Notes under the pieces: model-generated
The model's input: only the letters and a program-made list of their open reading frames with translations
Database searches by the model: none
Told to the model about the DNA's origin: nothing
Shown: positions 31,644 through 34,626 of the stretch, piece after piece
Position numbering within the stretch: the stretch's first letter is position 1
Layout: every line of letters starts with the position of its first letter
Assembly: GCA_017434775.1 (NCBI GenBank)
Contig: JAFSGG010000081.1
Span: 1-34,626, forward strand
Source: Clostridia bacterium
Lineage (GTDB): Bacteria > Bacillota > Clostridia > Christensenellales > Aristaeellaceae
Direction: 5' to 3'
DNA length: 34,626 nucleotides
Program-made: the position numbers and the translations under genes

Positions 31644-32498
31644 AAAGAGTGAAATCTGCTGTTTGTTTTCGAAGGCATGCATATAACGGAAAATGGCGTC
31701 GTTATCGTGCATCATGCCGGTTTCTTCACAGATGCTGTGAAACAGCTGCATCAGCTTGGCCGAACAGGGGCTGGGCACCTCATAGGCATTCCCGTAGCGG
31801 CGAACATATTCCGCCTTCAGCCCGGGAAAATACCGGTCCAGTTGCTGATAATAATGCTCCCGGTTCCCGTTGCGCAGCGTCAGCCCCATCCCGAAATTGA
31901 TAACGCCCTTCACCTGAGCCTCAGCACACATCCCCAGGATGCCGATGATGTTTTCTTCCGTATCGTTGATGAAAGGTAGTATGGGGCTGAGCCACACCAC
32001 CGTGGGAATCCCGGCATCCCGCAGCTTTTTCAGTGCTTCAAAGCGTTCACTGGTTACGCTGACGTTTTGTTCTACCATCCGGCAGAGATCGTCGTCCCAA
32101 GTAGTGAGGGTCATCTGCACCACGGCTTTTGTTTTCTCGTTCATCCGCTTCAACAAATCCATGTCGCGCAACACCAGCGTGGACTTGGTCTGCAGCGCGA
32201 TGCCGAACCCGTACCGGTCGATCAATTCCAGCACGCTGCGCATGATGCCCAGTTCCTTTTCCAGCGGGATATAGGGATCCCCCATAGCCCCGGTACCGAT
32301 CATGCAGGGCTTGCGCTTGCGTTTCAGCGCATCTTCCAGCAGGGCCAGGGTATTTTCCTTTACTTCGATGTCTTCAAAATCATGCTGCATCTGATAGCAA
32401 TCGCTTCTGGCATCACAGTAAATGCAGCCGTGCTGACAACCCCGGTAAATATTCATGGACGTGGGCGTCAGAATGGATTTTGCCTGCACAAAATGCAT
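31641..32498 (-). CDS. Radical SAM protein, SPL (spore photoproduct lyase)-like family
   Basis: A 285-residue radical SAM enzyme. The cluster motif is YRGCQHGCIYCDARSD (C-x3-C-x2-C) near residue 20, and GTGAMGDPYIPLEKEL and LQTKSTLVLRD are blocks of the SplB-like/COG1533 family. It is shorter than true spore photoproduct lyase (about 340 residues), so repair of spore photoproduct is not implied; the reaction is unknown. ATG at 32498 lies three bases after the truA stop, with AAGGA inside the truA end. Last gene of a three-gene minus-strand run. Confidence 0.85.
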   Translation of the reverse strand: MHFVQAKSILTPTSMNIYRGCQHGCIYCDARSDCYQMQHDFEDIEVKENTLALLEDALKRKRKPCMIGTGAMGDPYIPLEKELGIMRSVLELIDRYGFGIALQTKSTLVLRDMDLLKRMNEKTKAVVQMTLTTWDDDLCRMVEQNVSVTSERFEALKKLRDAGIPTVVWLSPILPFINDTEENIIGILGMCAEAQVKGVINFGMGLTLRNGNREHYYQQLDRYFPGLKAEYVRRYGNAYEVPSPCSAKLMQLFHSICEETGMMHDNDAIFRYMHAFENKQQISLF

Positions 32499-32501
32499 GG
32501 T

Positions 32502-33668
32502 TTATTCCTTATCCAGGGCATATTCCACCCTTGTCAGTTCCAGGCCGGCAGCCGGAGCCGTAATGCCCAGTTCCAGCCGGTTGCCCGTTTCAATGGCCCG
32601 TGTGATGCATCCTTCATCCAGCTTGCCCTGGCCGATGTAAATCAGCGCCCCGGCAATGATGCGCACCATATTGTACAAAAACGCATTACCGTGAATTTTC
32701 AGAATTACCATATCCCCCTGCCGTTCCACCGACACCTGATCGATGGTGCGCACGGTGGTTTTGGCACTGCCGCCAGCCGCCGCAAAGGCCGCAAAATCAT
32801 GGGTGCCCAGCAGCCGCTGCGCTGCCCGGTGCATGACCTTTTCATCCAGCTGCACCGGCACATGAGCCGTCATATGGCGATAAATGGCGCTGGCATGGGG
32901 GGCGTTATGGATGCGATAGGTGTACCATTTTCCTTCCGCCTGATACCGGGCATGGAAGGTGGGCGACACCTGCCGTGCTTCCCACACCCGGATATCCGGG
33001 GGCAAAAAGCGGTTCAGCACGAAAGGATATTTTTCCGGCGGAATGGTGGCATCCGTGTCAAAATGCGCCCGCTGCCCCAGGGCATGCACGCCGGCATCGG
33101 TGCGGCTGGCGCCGGTCACACGGGTAAATTTGCCCACTGCCTTTTCCAGGGCTTCTTCCAGGGCCTGCTGCACGCTGGGGGCATTGTCCTGATACTGCCA
33201 GCCGGAATAATGCGTGCCGTCATAGCTGACGGTGAGCAGAATGCGCCGCCAGGGGCGTTCCCTGTCGATGCGTTCCATTTCGGCAAACAAAACAGGGGTA
33301 ATATCGGGATAAGTCAGGTTTTCCGGCAGGGTGTCAAAAAGCTGCACTTCCGCCATTTCAAAGTCCGGAAGCGAATCCAGCCGGGCAATATCCGCCCGGA
33401 AAGCCACGCCGCCAAGCCCTGTGCCCGTATGCACATAGTCAAACAGGGGCGTCAGTTCATACACCCCGGCGCCGCTTTCCTCCACCAGTTCCCGCCGTGC
33501 CGCCAGCAGGGGATTCTCCCCTGCCTCAATGTGGCCTCCCTGGGTTTCCCAGGTATCTCTGTCTTTATGCCGGCTGAGCAGGATTTTTCCATCCATTTTG
33601 GACAATACCACCACATAGGTATATTGTTCCAAAGAACCCAGTGGCAAAATTTTCGTCATCATTGGCAT
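32502..33668 (-). CDS. truA: Fusion protein: Nudix hydrolase + tRNA pseudouridine synthase A
   Basis: One continuous 388-residue frame. Residues 1 to about 136 form a Nudix domain with a full box, GGHIEAGENPLLAARREL then VEESG. From about 139 (RRILLTVSYDGTHYSGWQYQ) to the end is a complete TruA, which makes pseudouridine at positions 38-40 of tRNA anticodon arms; the catalytic aspartate is D191 in GASRTDAGVHALGQ. TruA is normally a stand-alone protein of about 250 residues. Start codons at 33668, 33662 and 33659 are all in frame; 33668 is taken, but GAGG spacing would suit 33662. It is three bases after uvrA. Confidence 0.9.
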   Translation of the reverse strand: MPMMTKILPLGSLEQYTYVVVLSKMDGKILLSRHKDRDTWETQGGHIEAGENPLLAARRELVEESGAGVYELTPLFDYVHTGTGLGGVAFRADIARLDSLPDFEMAEVQLFDTLPENLTYPDITPVLFAEMERIDRERPWRRILLTVSYDGTHYSGWQYQDNAPSVQQALEEALEKAVGKFTRVTGASRTDAGVHALGQRAHFDTDATIPPEKYPFVLNRFLPPDIRVWEARQVSPTFHARYQAEGKWYTYRIHNAPHASAIYRHMTAHVPVQLDEKVMHRAAQRLLGTHDFAAFAAAGGSAKTTVRTIDQVSVERQGDMVILKIHGNAFLYNMVRIIAGALIYIGQGKLDEGCITRAIETGNRLELGITAPAAGLELTRVEYALDKE

Positions 33669-33671
33669 GCC

Positions 33672-34626
33672 TCACAAAATATCCCGCAGGAATTGGCCGG
33701 TATAGCTGCTTTCCACCATGGCTACCTCTTCCGGCGTGCCTTTCGCCACCACCGTTCCGCCCGCATCGCCGCCTTCCGGCCCCAGATCGATGATATAGTC
33801 CGCCGTCTTGATCATATCCAGATTGTGTTCAATCACCAGCACCGTATTGCCGGCGTCCGTCAGCCGCTGCAGCACCTTTACCAGCCGGTTCACGTCGTCC
33901 ATATGCAGACCAGTGGTGGGTTCGTCCAGCAGAATCACCGTTTTGCCGGTGGCACGGCGGCTCAGCTCCGTAGCCAGCTTCACCCGTTGGGCTTCACCGC
34001 CGGACAAAGTGGTGCTGGGCTGACCCAGATGCATGTACCCCAGGCCCACGTCATACAGCGTCTGCAATTTCTGCATGATGGCGGGGTGATTCTCAAACAC
34101 CCGCATGGCTTCCTCCACCGTCAAATCCAGCACATCCGCAATGGAAAGTCCCCTATACTTTACTTCCAGGGTTTCCCGGCTGTAACGCTTGCCATGGCAC
34201 ACTTCGCAGGGCACATAAATATCCGCCATGAAGTGCATTTCAATTTTCAGCAGGCCGTCCCCGGAGCAGGCTTCGCACCGGCCGCCCTTCACATTGAAGG
34301 AAAAACGATTTTCCTTGTATCCGCGAATCTTGGCTTCCGGCAGCTGGGCAAACACCCGGCGGATCTGGTCAAACAATCCGGTATAGGTAGCCGGATTGGA
34401 ACGGGGGCTGCGGCCAATGGGCGATTGATCAATATTGATGATCTTATCCAGCTTTTCAACGCCCAAAATGCCGTCATAGTCCGCCTTCCGTGGCCGGGCA
34501 CGATTCAACTGATGGGCCAGCGCACCATAAAGAATGGCGTTCACCAGGCTGCTCTTGCCGCTGCCGGAAACGCCCGTCACGCAGCACAGAACGCCCAAAG
34601 GAAATTCCACATCGATATTCTTCAAA
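33672..34626 (-). CDS. uvrA: Excinuclease ABC subunit A, C-terminal part (runs off the window)
   Basis: DNA damage sensor of nucleotide excision repair. The last 318 residues are present. Visible: Walker [11 protein letters not shown] of the second ATPase half, zinc finger CEAC...CEVC, the signature [15 protein letters not shown] and Walker [13 protein letters not shown]. It ends [12 protein letters not shown], typical of UvrA. The 5' end lies past base 34626, so the leftmost in-frame TTG is not a true start. The stop TGA is three bases before the Nudix-TruA gene, so the two are in one operon. Confidence 0.97.
   Translation of the reverse strand, partial: LKNIDVEFPLGVLCCVTGVSGSGKSSLVNAILYGALAHQLNRARPRKADYDGILGVEKLDKIINIDQSPIGRSPRSNPATYTGLFDQIRRVFAQLPEAKIRGYKENRFSFNVKGGRCEACSGDGLLKIEMHFMADIYVPCEVCHGKRYSRETLEVKYRGLSIADVLDLTVEEAMRVFENHPAIMQKLQTLYDVGLGYMHLGQPSTTLSGGEAQRVKLATELSRRATGKTVILLDEPTTGLHMDDVNRLVKVLQRLTDAGNTVLVIEHNLDMIKTADYIIDLGPEGGDAGGTVVAKGTPEEVAMVESSYTGQFLRDIL

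Overview
The window looks like a chromosomal segment from a spore-forming, Gram-positive Clostridia-type bacterium. The evidence is a tyrosine T-box leader, a SAM-I riboswitch, standard sigma-A promoters with strong AGGAGG ribosome binding sites, a CwlD-type spore-cortex amidase, a CdaA/CdaR pair and an MsmX-type sugar ABC importer. Coding regions lean GC-rich and the regulatory gaps are AT-rich. Genus-level placement is not possible from the sequence alone; a gut or rumen Clostridia lineage is an inference from the polysaccharide genes.

Layout, left to right. (1) 1-323: 5' end of glycerol kinase on the minus strand, divergent from a Tyr T-box operon. (2) 420-6205, plus strand: promoter, T-box, PLP aminotransferase, GNAT, tyrS, YigZ-family gene; then, after a hairpin, an S51 peptidase, a VOC protein, a Nudix hydrolase and a small zinc-ribbon protein. 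(3) 6241-10898, minus strand: SAM methyltransferase with a terminator-like leader hairpin, an ECF sigma/anti-sigma pair, metK behind a SAM-I riboswitch, and an AEC transporter. (4) 11255-14969, plus: a triple-LysM protein, then an operon of sugar isomerase/epimerase, aldo/keto reductase with a ferredoxin domain, and an intracellular GH113-like glycosidase. (5) 15131-19016, plus: cdaA, cdaR, a one-pass membrane protein and an RsmF-type rRNA methyltransferase. (6) 19121-29134, plus: a glycan locus with secreted GH13 and GH53 enzymes, lipoprotein binding protein, MalF-like and MalG-like permeases and an MsmX-like ATPase. (7) 29255-30357, plus: mscL and a HAD phosphatase. (8) 30380-34626, minus: cwlD, a gene-free AT-rich stretch packed with DnaA boxes, a radical SAM protein, a Nudix-TruA fusion, and the 3' part of uvrA.

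The glycan locus reads as one system: GH53 (beta-1,4-galactan) and GH13 (alpha-glucan) enzymes act outside the cell, and the binding protein, two permeases and ATPase import the oligosaccharides. Both permeases are enlarged. The MalF-like one carries about 405 extra residues made of four roughly 100-residue repeats in the predicted extracellular loop; the MalG-like one carries an extra predicted two-helix hairpin.

The most notable observations are the DnaA-box cluster at 31193-31489 with no dnaA in view, the repeat insertion in the MalF-like permease, the Nudix-TruA fusion, and the T-box that ties an aminotransferase to tyrosine supply.
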